Assembly: GCA_016788905.1 (NCBI GenBank)
Contig: JAEURZ010000001.1
Span: 54,944-118,943 of the forward strand
Direction of reading: 5' to 3'
Source: Elusimicrobiota bacterium
GTDB taxonomy: Bacteria > Elusimicrobiota > Elusimicrobia > FEN-1173
Length of the DNA stretch: 64,000 bases
Shown here: positions 27,962 through 38,300 of the stretch, piece by piece
Position numbering within the stretch: position 1 is the first letter of the stretch
Layout: every line of letters begins with the position of its first letter
The notes under the pieces: generated by a model
The model's database searches: none
Told to the model about the DNA's origin: nothing
Seen by the model: only the letters and a program-made list of their open reading frames with translations
Program-made: the position numbers and the translations under genes

Positions 27962-29398
27962 TTAGACGCTCAATTTCCGGACGTTTCGATTCATCATCCA
28001 GAGTTCATAGACAGTGTGAGTGACAACGATGGCGGTAAACATGGAAACGAGAAGACCCAACAGCAAAGTGATCCCGAACCCCTTCACCGGCCCCGTCCCA
28101 AATTGGAAAAGAAAAACCGCGGCAATAATCGTCGTTAAGTTCCCATCAAAAATGGCCGAAAAGGCCTTGGCATACCCCTGGTCCACCGCCATCCGTGGGG
28201 TTTTCCCCAAACGAACCTCTTCCCGGATGCGCTCAAGGATCAGTACGTTCGCATCTACGGCCATCCCGATGGTCAAGATAATACCCGCAATGCCCGGCAT
28301 GGTGAGCGTGGCGTGGAACATGGCCATGGCCCCCAACAACAAAAAGAGATTGAGTAAAAGCGCTAAATTGGCCAACATTCCAGACCATTTGTAGTATACC
28401 GCCATGAAGAGGAAAATCAACCCTAACCCAATGGCTCCCGCGCGCAACCCCGCCTTAATCGAATCATCCCCTAAAGTGGCCCCCACGGTCCGCTCTTCCA
28501 CAATTTCGAGAGGCGCGGGAAGAGCGCCGGCCTGTAACACCGCCTTCAAAAATTTCGCATCTTCTGAGGTGAATTGGCCTTCAATGATAGCGTGACCGTC
28601 AGGGATTCGGGTTCGTATGACCGGCGCGCTCTGAACCACTCCATCCAGAATAATGGCCAAGTTCCGATTGACGTTCGCTTCGGTTAAATCGGCAAACCGC
28701 TTAGCCCCTTCTTCACTGAATTCGAGGGACACATGGGGCGCCGAACCAGAATAATCGTTACCCATCTCCACCCGGGCGTTTTTCAAAGCCCCACCGGTCA
28801 TTTCGGCCGTGGATTTCACCAACCAAAAATCCGCTTCTTTTCCAGCCAAAAGTTCCGTCCCTGGGAGAAGTAAATCGGCAATTTCTTTCGGCATGCTTCC
28901 CGGCCGCAAATTCGTGGGTCCCAACTTGAGATCCCGAGCTTTGGCCAACAGCGGAGCGGGAACACCGCCCACTTCCGTTAAGCGAAACTCGAGAAGAGCG
29001 GTGCGCCCGATCAGGTCTTTGGCTTGTTCCCGATTCTTGACACCTGGCATCTGAACCACGAGCCAGTTGTCCCCTTGACGAACAATCAAGGGTTCCGACA
29101 AACCGATTTGGTCGATTCGATTCCGAATGACCTCGATGGCCCGGTCCATGGCTTCATTCACCGTTTCCACCCGGTCGTCCGGAAGCTTGGAGACCTGTAA
29201 TTCCAGAAGGAGGTGAATCCCCCCTTGAAGATCCAATCCTAAATTTAAAATTTTCCCAACCAAGGGGTTTCGACGGAGGCGCATGTCTTCTTGGGCGGAG
29301 CGGGGCTGCGAATAAAAGCGAAAGGAAGGGAAAAGAAACCAACCCGCCGTAAGAATCGAGAGAAGAACTAAAATGGATCGCCAGTAGGCGCGGTGCAT
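27962..29398 (-). CDS. secD: Protein translocase subunit SecD
   Basis: 478 residues, shorter than the 615 of E. coli but common in other phyla. LGLDLQGGIHLLLEL starts the P1 domain, the conserved ATLGDDSIKAGLRAGAIGL block leads into the membrane part, and GMAVDANVLILERIREE with LDGNLTTIIAA-type sequence gives the D4/proton-coupling region. Six transmembrane segments. It is the partner of SecF and YajC, both adjacent. Confidence 0.97.
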   Translation of the reverse strand: MHRAYWRSILVLLSILTAGWFLFPSFRFYSQPRSAQEDMRLRRNPLVGKILNLGLDLQGGIHLLLELQVSKLPDDRVETVNEAMDRAIEVIRNRIDQIGLSEPLIVRQGDNWLVVQMPGVKNREQAKDLIGRTALLEFRLTEVGGVPAPLLAKARDLKLGPTNLRPGSMPKEIADLLLPGTELLAGKEADFWLVKSTAEMTGGALKNARVEMGNDYSGSAPHVSLEFSEEGAKRFADLTEANVNRNLAIILDGVVQSAPVIRTRIPDGHAIIEGQFTSEDAKFLKAVLQAGALPAPLEIVEERTVGATLGDDSIKAGLRAGAIGLGLIFLFMAVYYKWSGMLANLALLLNLFLLLGAMAMFHATLTMPGIAGIILTIGMAVDANVLILERIREEVRLGKTPRMAVDQGYAKAFSAIFDGNLTTIIAAVFLFQFGTGPVKGFGITLLLGLLVSMFTAIVVTHTVYELWMMNRNVRKLSV

Positions 29399-29407
29399 GG
29401 AGAGGAA

Positions 29408-29791
29408 TTAGCCCTTAGGAGCCGTGTTGGGGACCACTTCAGCGTCAACCGCGGGATCGCCTTGAACCACACGAGCCACATAGCTTTTAGCCAGCATGAC
29501 TTTTGTCTCTTCAGAAATTTTCAATTCGATCACCTTCCCCTTGACGGATTGGACCGTCCCGTAGAGCCCGCCCTGGGTAAGAATTTGGTCACCGCGCTTT
29601 AACTCATTGACCATGCGTTGGTGCTCCTTGGCCTGTTTTTGCTGGGGCCGAATTAAAAGGAAGTAGAAAATACCCAAGATGGCAATCAAAGGGACAAATG
29701 TCATAAAGCCCCCGCCTTTGGCCGGCCCTTCAGCAGCGGCCCACAGGGGCTGGGCGGAAAGGAAAAATGAAACAAGTGCCACATATTTCAT
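29408..29791 (-). CDS. yajC: Preprotein translocase subunit YajC
   Basis: The start is set at the ATG at 29791, six bases after GAGGAG; the frame is open far upstream, but that part overlaps tgt. 127 residues. A signal-like N-terminus (MKYVALVSFFLSAQPLWAAA) is followed by a second hydrophobic segment in FVPLIAILGIFYFLLIRPQQKQAKEHQ, the YajC signature, then the basic cytoplasmic GDQILTQGGLYGTVQSVKG. An added N-terminal signal-like segment is seen in some phyla. It is an accessory subunit of SecDF. Confidence 0.95.
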   Translation of the reverse strand: MKYVALVSFFLSAQPLWAAAEGPAKGGGFMTFVPLIAILGIFYFLLIRPQQKQAKEHQRMVNELKRGDQILTQGGLYGTVQSVKGKVIELKISEETKVMLAKSYVARVVQGDPAVDAEVVPNTAPKG

Positions 29792-29832
29792 AAAATCTCC
29801 TCGAAAAGAAATGGGTCGCTCGGGGATCCCGC

Positions 29833-30978
29833 TCACGTGCCGCTGGTTGAAGAACGGTTCCCGGTGCTGTAACGGTCTAAAAAATCCGCCTTGAAGGAAC
29901 GATACTGACTCGAGAAAATAGCTTCCCTCATTTGGCGGGTGAAGTCTAACATAAAGGCCAAATTGTGTAAAGACACCAAACGAAGGGCCGCGTATTCCCC
30001 TGCCCGAAAAAGATGCGCCAGATATCGACGGGTGTACCGTTGGCAGACAGGACAGGAACACGACTCGTCCAGGGGGCGGTCATCCCGACGACAGACATTC
30101 GTCCTCAGGTTGAGCGGCCCCTGGGAGGTAAGGGCCTGACCGTTTCGGCCGTTCCGAGTGGGCCAGACACAATCGAACATATCAATTCCCCGTTCCACCG
30201 CTTCCAACATATCTTCCGGCCGCCCGACTCCCATCAAATAGCGGGGCTTTCCTTTCGGCAGTTCGCTCACACTGGCCTCAATCATAGGCCCCAACATGTC
30301 GCGCGGTTCCCCCACCGATAGACCACCCAGGGCATACCCGGGCAAATCCAACTCCACCGTCCGCCGTGCGCTTTCTTTTCGCAAAGCGGAAAATGTCGCC
30401 CCTTGCGCAATGGGAAAAAGATTCGTGTTAAGTGAGGATTCTCCCCGACCAACCCAAACCGCCTTGGCCCGAGCCGCCCAGCGAAGGGTCCGTTCCATCA
30501 TATCCCGCGCCTCAGTCTCTGAGCAAGGATAGGGGGGGCATTCGTCCAAACACATGGCAACGTCCACCCCCATCCGCATCTGCGCCGACACCACATTTTC
30601 AGGGGTCAGATGATGACGTGCCCCATCCACATGGGAAGAAAAGGTTACGCCCGCTTCCGACACGTCACGCCGGTTGGCCAACGAAAAGACCTGAAACCCC
30701 CCGGAATCCGTTAGGATCGCCCCCTTCCACGACATAAACCGGTGGAGCCCCCCCGCCTCTTCCAGCGCATCAATCCCCGGCCGCAACCAAAGATGATAGG
30801 TGTTCCCCAAAATCATCCCGTAACCCAACCCTTCCAGATCCTCACTAATCAGGGTTTTGACGGACGCCTGGGTTCCCACAGGCATAAAGAGCGGAGTCTG
30901 AACCGTGGCGTGCGCCAACCGAAGCGTCCCCGCCCGGGCGGAACCGTCCGTCGCCTCGATACTTAACAATGCCTTCAT
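29833..30978 (-). CDS. tgt: tRNA-guanine transglycosylase
   Basis: 381 residues. LILGNTYHLWLRPG-type sequence, the catalytic aspartates in ILTDSGGFQVFSL (near residue 93) and DMFDCVWPTRNGRNG (near 266), and the zinc ligands in CSCPVCQRY followed by the later HNLAFM are diagnostic. It exchanges the wobble guanine of GUN anticodons for preQ1 in queuosine synthesis. QueA, the next enzyme, is encoded 26 kb away at 56.9-57.9 kb. The two genes are often adjacent; here the three giant genes and an ATPase lie between them. Only 31 bases separate tgt from the ATPase gene, so its promoter must be short or lie within that gene. Confidence 0.97.
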   Translation of the reverse strand: MKALLSIEATDGSARAGTLRLAHATVQTPLFMPVGTQASVKTLISEDLEGLGYGMILGNTYHLWLRPGIDALEEAGGLHRFMSWKGAILTDSGGFQVFSLANRRDVSEAGVTFSSHVDGARHHLTPENVVSAQMRMGVDVAMCLDECPPYPCSETEARDMMERTLRWAARAKAVWVGRGESSLNTNLFPIAQGATFSALRKESARRTVELDLPGYALGGLSVGEPRDMLGPMIEASVSELPKGKPRYLMGVGRPEDMLEAVERGIDMFDCVWPTRNGRNGQALTSQGPLNLRTNVCRRDDRPLDESCSCPVCQRYTRRYLAHLFRAGEYAALRLVSLHNLAFMLDFTRQMREAIFSSQYRSFKADFLDRYSTGNRSSTSGT

Positions 30979-31009
30979 AGGAGACTTTCCCTATTTACAC
31001 TTTCGACGT

Positions 31010-32185
31010 TCATGACGATACCCGCCCCTGAGTCACGTTCCATTCGTCTTTCCATAATTTTTTCGCGAATTCACGGAAGGGGAAAACCCAAATTCCGTCA
31101 TCCAATTTCCGCGTGTGGGGTTCCAGACTAACGACCAATAATGTTTTAACATCGGGGTGTTCTTCGCGGAAGACGCGGAGCCCCTTGAGATCGTCCGAGG
31201 TCACCCGCGCCTTCCCTTTGGCCTCGATCGCCACGGACCCGTCGCCAAGGACAAAATCCACCTCCGCCCCTGTGGTCAGCCGCCAATAGGAAAGATCGGA
31301 GTATCCCCCCTGATAACTTCGATGCGCCGAGAGTTCGTGGAACACCCAGTTCTCAAAAGCCTTCCCAAACGCTTCTGACCCCGGGCGAACGGGACCCCGC
31401 CGAGCCAAATGGTTCACCACTCCCACATCGCGGAAATAAAATTTAGGGCCTTGCCGAATCCGCCTCTTGGCCCGACGCACGAAAGCGGGAAGAAAAGCCC
31501 CCATCAGCGTATCTTCTAAAATCCCAAAGTGGTCCCTCACGGTCACTGACGAAACGCCGCATTCTCGAGCGATGTTCGATAAATTGACAACTTCCGTATC
31601 CCCGATGGCCGCGATCCGAAGAAAATCTGAAAAAATCGGAAGCCGGCGAACGAGCCCTTCTTGCATCACTTCTTCACGCAGATAATCCGTCACATAGCTC
31701 CGGATAGCGTTCTCCGGATCTTCGTGCGTGTAGTGACTAGGAAGCGGCCCCACATTCGTCCACCGTTCCAAATTAAAATCGGATCCTATCTCCGCTGAGA
31801 CTAAACCAAACAACTCATGACGCAACGCGCGTCCGCCCAGAAGGTTCGCGTGATTCCGGCGAATTTGCCGGGCACTGGATCCACAAAGCGCAAAGACACG
31901 CCCTTCGTCCTCCATTAACGAGTGTATTTCATCCAACAACCCCGGGGCTTTCTGGACCTCATCAACGACAATCAATTTATTTTCGGGAAGACCCCGAACC
32001 TCCTCACGGAACGCCCCCGGACGTTGGAGAAATCGCATGAGGTCGTCACTGCGCAGAAGGTCCAACCGGTGAGCACGGGGATAGAGGGTTTTAAGAAGTG
32101 TTGTTTTCCCGGTTTGGCGCGGCCCCCAAAGGAAAAAGGATCGACGAGGAGTCTGAGGGAGAACCAACCGACGTTTAAACAACAC
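31010..32185 (-). CDS. AAA_14/DUF4143 ATPase
   Basis: 391 residues. Walker A is GPRQTGKTTLLK (about 21-32), Walker B is KLIVVDEVQKAP (near 75), and sensor-1 is FALCGSSARQIRR. A winged-helix-like segment (ARECGVSSVTVRDHFGILEDT) comes next, then the C-terminal DUF4143 domain with a PD-(D/E)XK-like core (EVDFVLGDGSVAIEAKGK). This family is widespread, often mobile, and of unclear function; toxin, DNA-processing or chaperone roles have been suggested. GTG at 32185 or TTG at 32182 could start it; the second has the better spacing from GGAGG. It has its own promoter and looks like a separate acquisition beside the giant genes. Confidence 0.93.
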   Translation of the reverse strand: MLFKRRLVLPQTPRRSFFLWGPRQTGKTTLLKTLYPRAHRLDLLRSDDLMRFLQRPGAFREEVRGLPENKLIVVDEVQKAPGLLDEIHSLMEDEGRVFALCGSSARQIRRNHANLLGGRALRHELFGLVSAEIGSDFNLERWTNVGPLPSHYTHEDPENAIRSYVTDYLREEVMQEGLVRRLPIFSDFLRIAAIGDTEVVNLSNIARECGVSSVTVRDHFGILEDTLMGAFLPAFVRRAKRRIRQGPKFYFRDVGVVNHLARRGPVRPGSEAFGKAFENWVFHELSAHRSYQGGYSDLSYWRLTTGAEVDFVLGDGSVAIEAKGKARVTSDDLKGLRVFREEHPDVKTLLVVSLEPHTRKLDDGIWVFPFREFAKKLWKDEWNVTQGRVSS

Positions 32186-32211
32186 ACACCTCCGGTTTAA
32201 ATATTCATGAA

Positions 32212-32240
32212 ATTTTAAACCAATTATGCGTGATTGTAAA
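32212..32240 (-). promoter_or_regulatory. Promoter of the AAA/DUF4143 ATPase gene
   Basis: On the minus strand TTTACA (32235-32240) and TAAAAT (32212-32217) are exactly 17 bases apart. GGAGG follows at 32189-32193, just before the start codon. Both hexamers match the sigma-70 consensus at 5 of 6 positions. Confidence 0.65.
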
Positions 32241-32365
32241 GAGAGGATCCTAAGTCAACTGTGTTTTCCGCGATTTTTGTGAAAAGCCGTTCCTTCACGA
32301 ATCGCACTTATTCTATTTCCCATGGGGAGACTCCCTATTGGAGAAAGAAGAATCCACCCCTCTGA

Positions 32366-35300
32366 TTACGCTTGGCGAGCAACAAGAACAGCCATTTCCA
32401 ACCAGAGAGAAAAATCTTCCGGAGTTGGACGTAATTCTTCAAGAAGCCTGAATAAAGTTTCGAGGGCGTTCTTGACGATTGAGTTTTCTTCCAAGCCCCC
32501 CATCCCCGCAATGGGATACCCCAGAGGGAGACCAACGACCAAAAACAGAGGGCCCTTCCCCCCAAGGAAGTTTTTCTCCCACATTCGGAAACCGTTGTCC
32601 AAGAGGGGGGCGGATACAGTCCCCGAGGTTCCCCTCGAAGAGGGCAGAACCGAAACACCTTGAGGGAGAACTCCCAAACGGACCAATACGCCCTGAGCCT
32701 CTTCATCCCCCGCTGACAAAAGGAGCTGAGGCGTCGACACCCCTTGCTTCACAGCCAACGCGGTGGCTTCTGCCTGGGCCTCAAGTAAACGATTTAGATT
32801 GGGAAGGTCTGGGCCCGCAAGGACCCGTAAAAACACCGGAGTGGAATGACTCTTGCCCTCAACCAAACGTTGTCCTGATCCAACCGCCCCTATAATTCGA
32901 AGAGCAGAGGCGATATCCGGGGGAGGAATATCCCCCTCAGAAAAGAGTGTGGCCAATGCGTTTTTCATTTCTTCCTTTCCGCGTGAAAGGTGGATTCCCC
33001 CTCCCACCTCACGAAGGGCACGAATCCCTCGGGAATCTATAGATTCGATATCCAAAGAAACAGGACGAGGCATCCATTCATTAAAGTTCCGGACAGCATC
33101 CATCTCAACAAATTCACGCCGGTCATGCGCAGCGACTGCCACGGAATAGAGAACCCCAGCGCTACCGGGAGTAAGAATCGGGTCTTGGTTGACAGGTTCT
33201 GAAAGAGATTCAAAAAAGATTAAAGCACGGGGAAAAAATATTCGATGGATAGTGTTCACTACAGCGTGTGTCACAAAGAAAAAAACGAGAGCGCTTTGGA
33301 TAGAGAATCCTCCCAGCCATGGGATAACGCTCACCACCACTATAAAAAATGCTGTTCTGACGTTAGGCAGAGCCCGCTCCCGATGGGGTCCCAACAGGTC
33401 CAACAAATGCCCACCCGCAAACCCAGCGAGAACTGAATATTCAAAGAGAGAAGAGATGGGGGCCAATTCTCCAGTCGACAGGGCCCAAACAACCGAAACA
33501 ATACCCCCAAAAAGCAATGACAAGACCCCTTCGGTTAAAAATGCATACTGATGCCACTGTAATTCTGTCATCCGCCAGGACTCAGGGAGCGAGCGGTTCC
33601 ATAAATCCCGTAACCAAAACATCATTCCCCCTGCTCGGTTATAATTCACCCCCCCCCCATTCCCATTCTTGGTTTCTCGACTATGGCTGTCCAAAATTCC
33701 CAGGCCGGATAAGGCGTCCTGATTAACAGGATCTATTCGCCTCGATTCTTCGTAGGCAACCCGAGAGTCCTGCAAACGACCAGCCTCCCGCTGGAAATTG
33801 CCAAGAGTATTTAAAGCAATCGTGTGACGGGAATCCCCCACGAGAAGATCAACCGCACCGATCACACGATTTATTTCTTCAAGCCATCCAGCAATTTTAT
33901 CCTCTTCAGACGAAAATCGTTGTGCCAATAAGGCCAAGGCTGGCTCAATAAAAAGTCTTCTCAGACGCGCCAACTCCGGCGTTTCACCAATCAAATCCCT
34001 GGATCGGTAGCGCTCGATGATGCCGCCAATCTCTTTCATTCCCTTCTCCCCCACAATGGATTGCCACGCATGAGGAGCCTTTGCCAGGGCATGAAACGCA
34101 TGGTCGACCTGCTCATAGGCCCTTACCACATCCCCCGTTTGGAAAAAATTAATCGCCGTCCCCATCCGAGGTAGCGACTGAACAGCGCTTTCAAGAACAG
34201 GAACGAACTGATCCGCCATGACTCTATCCCACTCAAAACGTTCAATTACTTTTCTTTGAAGAGTTCCGAGGTCTCGAGGGGAGTGGCGTTCCAGATACAC
34301 GAGAATACGATCCGCAATAACTTTCGGGCTTTCCTCAATGGAAAACAATGGACTCCCACCCTTCCCCAGGGTTTCGAGATGGGGGTCCAGGCTTGTGGCG
34401 GCCACCACGGTACGAACCGCGGCAGCTTCTATTGCCGGCATCCCAAAAGATTCCATACGTGACGGCATCAGCAAAACGTCAGAGAGGGCAACGACATCCA
34501 CCACATACTGTCGATGTTCACGAAAACCTTCAATTTTCGTTGCATCCAGAAATACCACGTGCCTTTCGACAACGTGTCGAAGAGAATTTTCAAGCCAATC
34601 CGCAGCGGCCACTCCCCTATTCGCACGAGTCTCTTTTACTAATTCTGCAAAAGAACTTACGCCTGGAATCATCAGAATCAGTTTCGTCTTAAGCCGCCGG
34701 CGGGCCACCGCTTCTGTAATTTGGAGCGCTTTAGGAATGTCCTTATTCCAGTCCACGCGAGTGGGAAGGACCATCACCACGTCTTGATTAAAAAGCCCTT
34801 GTTGACTAAAATCACTCGCTGCCTCCGACGATAATGTATCCGGGTTGTAAGGCCAAAGGGCGGGATTGATGACCTGAAAGGGAGGGGCCCGCGGGTAACT
34901 TTGAGAAATGACTTCTCGATAGGCCTTACTCACGGTGACATAGGTCACCTGAGGCCAATCAAGCGTCGGATTCATCAGGCTGTAAGGATAGTGGGGCTCT
35001 TCTCGTTCCATGGCATTATGCACAAAAATGATGAAATGTTTTTCAGGATGCCTAGCCATATAGCGATGGAGCGAAGAGGTCAAAGCAATATTGTTAGGGA
35101 CCGACATGACGTTATGAAGCACCACAATATCCTCTTGTGCAAAAACGCGTTCCAAATGTTGAGCGATTTCCCCTTCCTCCATTTTCGCTAATCCTTCAAG
35201 GGGAACAAAATCTAACCGAGGAACTGAATCAAATTCATTGGACCTATTTCCCGCCACAACACGCACGTGAATTCCCATGCGAGCCAACCAGCGGGCTTGC

Positions 35301-38300
35301 TCAGTCATCACGATATCAACTCCACTCACACGGGGAGGGGCCGTATAATGAAGAAAAGCGACTCGAATCCCACCCGGAGGACCCCGCGCAGAAATATCTT
35401 CCAGAAGTTTAAGATACCGAGGAATTCGCGTGCGCCGATCCCCCCGAAAAAGCCGGGCGTCTTCTTTCAGCAACTGCCATTTTTCAATTAACCGCGAAGG
35501 GAGCCGCACCCTTTTATTGAGGCGTTGCCATACCCCGTCTTTCTCTGGATCTGTCCGAAGGGTGCGCGTCTTCCTTTGTAAAATCCCCATAGCCTCTCGG
35601 ACCAAAGGATCAAGCGGGAAAGCACTGGCACTCCACAATTGAATTGGAACAGCGGGCTGCCCTGCCCTTGAGCCTTCGCTCCCATGAATGAGATCGACCG
35701 GCAACATTGCCCCATCTTCCTGCAAAGCCCAGGTCCAAACTTCGGAAAGAGCCAGGGGCCCCAAGACGTTTCGAAGCGAGAGAAAATCTCCAAACATCTG
35801 AAGAATTTTTTCCCGATCAGATGCTTTTTCGGCCACTTTTAACTGACGTGCCCATCCCAAACCAAGAGAGGCTGTGACCCACCCCCACACAACGGATCCA
35901 TGATAAGATCTCTGGTCCAATGATCGCCATAAATGTTCATCATCTGTTAAGACAGGATGGGAAATTAATGGGCCTGCCTCAGTCCCAAGTCCAATAGGAT
36001 AGGGGCGGGTCCAAAACTGCAACAACCTTCTCGTGTCCGAAATCGAAAGATTTTGATCCACCAATGAAAAAACCTCATCGGAATTGACAATAGGAACCGG
36101 GCGAACCCTATCATCCAATGCGATCGCTGTAAACGAAAACCCATTTTTCAGCCAAGAGGGATCCCCATCCCCGCCGACAAAATCTTGGACACTTATCCCA
36201 GGCGCTAGTAAACGGCGACCCAGTCGGCGTCGATCCTCAAATGAATGCCCCCCCCAGGCTAGATACCGAGAAAGACGCTGACGCACGTCCTCCTTACTTA
36301 GGTGGACCTGAAAATGTTCGTGGGCTGTGGCCCACGCGTCCCGCGCACTTCCAAGAATGGCTCGCTCCGTCAAGGCCGCTCTTATGCTAGGCCAATTCTT
36401 TTCCTCGAGTCTGTCTCTCACATGCGGGTTATTTCGACCCAGAAAATCAAAAACTTCGTCAAGCGCAGCCAAGGCTCTTGGGATCAAGAAAGCATTGATA
36501 TCCGCGGGATATTTTCCCCACCCGAGTGCCGGGGGAGAATCTCGCCAGTTCCCGATGGACTCTTGCCCTTTCGCATCCGGCTGAAGCCGAATTAAATTCC
36601 GCGCTAAAGAATGAAACCCAGGAAGTAGCTTCAATTCTTCTAAGGAGTGGCCAGGGTGAAGATCTCGAAAAGACTGAAATGCCTTAACGTAGGGTTGTGT
36701 TAGATTCAGAAGGAGATGAGCATGAGCCAAAATCGAATCAAGATTCGACTCTCCCCGTTCGTTTTGGATGGAAAGGAAGCGCTGTCTTTCAGTTGGCCCC
36801 ATTTCACGAAGGAACTTTGCCAACAATCCTGTAAAGAGGGCATTCCCATCCAAAACATGGTATTCGAATGCTTGGCGAGGGCCAGACAAGACGCGAGAAA
36901 GAAGATCCGCAGCGGACTTAGAATTACCCCGATCCGCAAGATGGTTAAACTCAACTACAGTTTCATGAAACAACAACTCTCCTTGTCGCTCATCGCTGAC
37001 CGCCACCCACCCATCCATCAAGGGGACTCCTTCAATGGCAAATTTCCCCAAATGGTTCAGGACGCTCTGAATAACAACTTTCTTCGCCTCTGTTGTTAAC
37101 GCTGGCCACATCAGGCGCGCCGCCACTAAGGTGTCCCGTCCAAAATAGGACGGATACATCCAAGATCCCGCCAAAAGTTTATTTTCATAGACCAGTGCGG
37201 CAAACCGGACGGCTGATTCGCGGAAGAAAGGATCCCTGTTCATGACACGGAGCGCCTTCGCAGAAAATATTTTATGAAACGGCATGGGGATCAGAGGTTC
37301 GACGTCTGAATCTATTCGCAAACGAATTTCGACCGATTGAATCCCCTCCACAAGCAAATTCCCTTCAGGCGTCAGGGTCGCGTGACACGTGTCGGGGATA
37401 TCAATGCCCAATCGATAATGATTTCGGCCGTCAAAGGTCGTTTTGAGAATTTCGACTTGTTGAAGCTTCCCCTGCACGTCCACCTGGCTGCGGATCCGAG
37501 GAATAATGACTTCCTCAAAAGGAGACGACATCAATTTTTCAATGGAAGCGAATTCCTTTGACGGGAGATTCTTCACATAATCCACGAATTTTTTTTCTTC
37601 CTCACCAATGTTGTGTCCATAATAAAGAGCCATTCGGAGAGAAACGACATTGAGCATCAGGGTGTGGGCTAGATCCAGAGTTATTGTCTTCTGATCTTTT
37701 GCCAGAAGGGCTATTTCCACACCACGAAACCCACCTTCTCTTTGAACGGGGGAAAGGGAAAGGATATTCCAAATCCATGGTTTTTCGGCTCGAGCAGGGA
37801 GAGCAACCGCTGCTTGAGCAGCGGGAAGTTCGATAACAATTCGTTGATCCTCTTGAGGAGAAGCCGAGACCTCCACATGAGCAGAAACTTTCTGTTGAGG
37901 ATCGCGAATAACCGAGTGCCGCCACTCACCAACGTAAACAGACAAACGTTCGATGGTCCCCTCGACAGCCATGGACACCCCCATGGCTGGGACGGGACTC
38001 AAAAGATTAAATAACGCATGGGAACCCATTCCAGACAAGACGCCTTGATAAAACAGCAGTTCGATCAATCGGACCGCATCAATAGACGATCCACTCCCCA
38101 AGGACAGGAGAACGGCTACTACCGTTCCCAAACCGAATAACCAATAGCCCTTTTCTACGATTCCCTTGTATTCTGAAAGGGAAACCCCATATTTCAAAGC
38201 CAATGAATCTGGATGACGATCCAGAAAAAACTTGCGAGTCCCCCAGAGACCACCAAAACCCGTAGCGAACGCCACAGGGATCGCCCAGGGGGAATGAACT

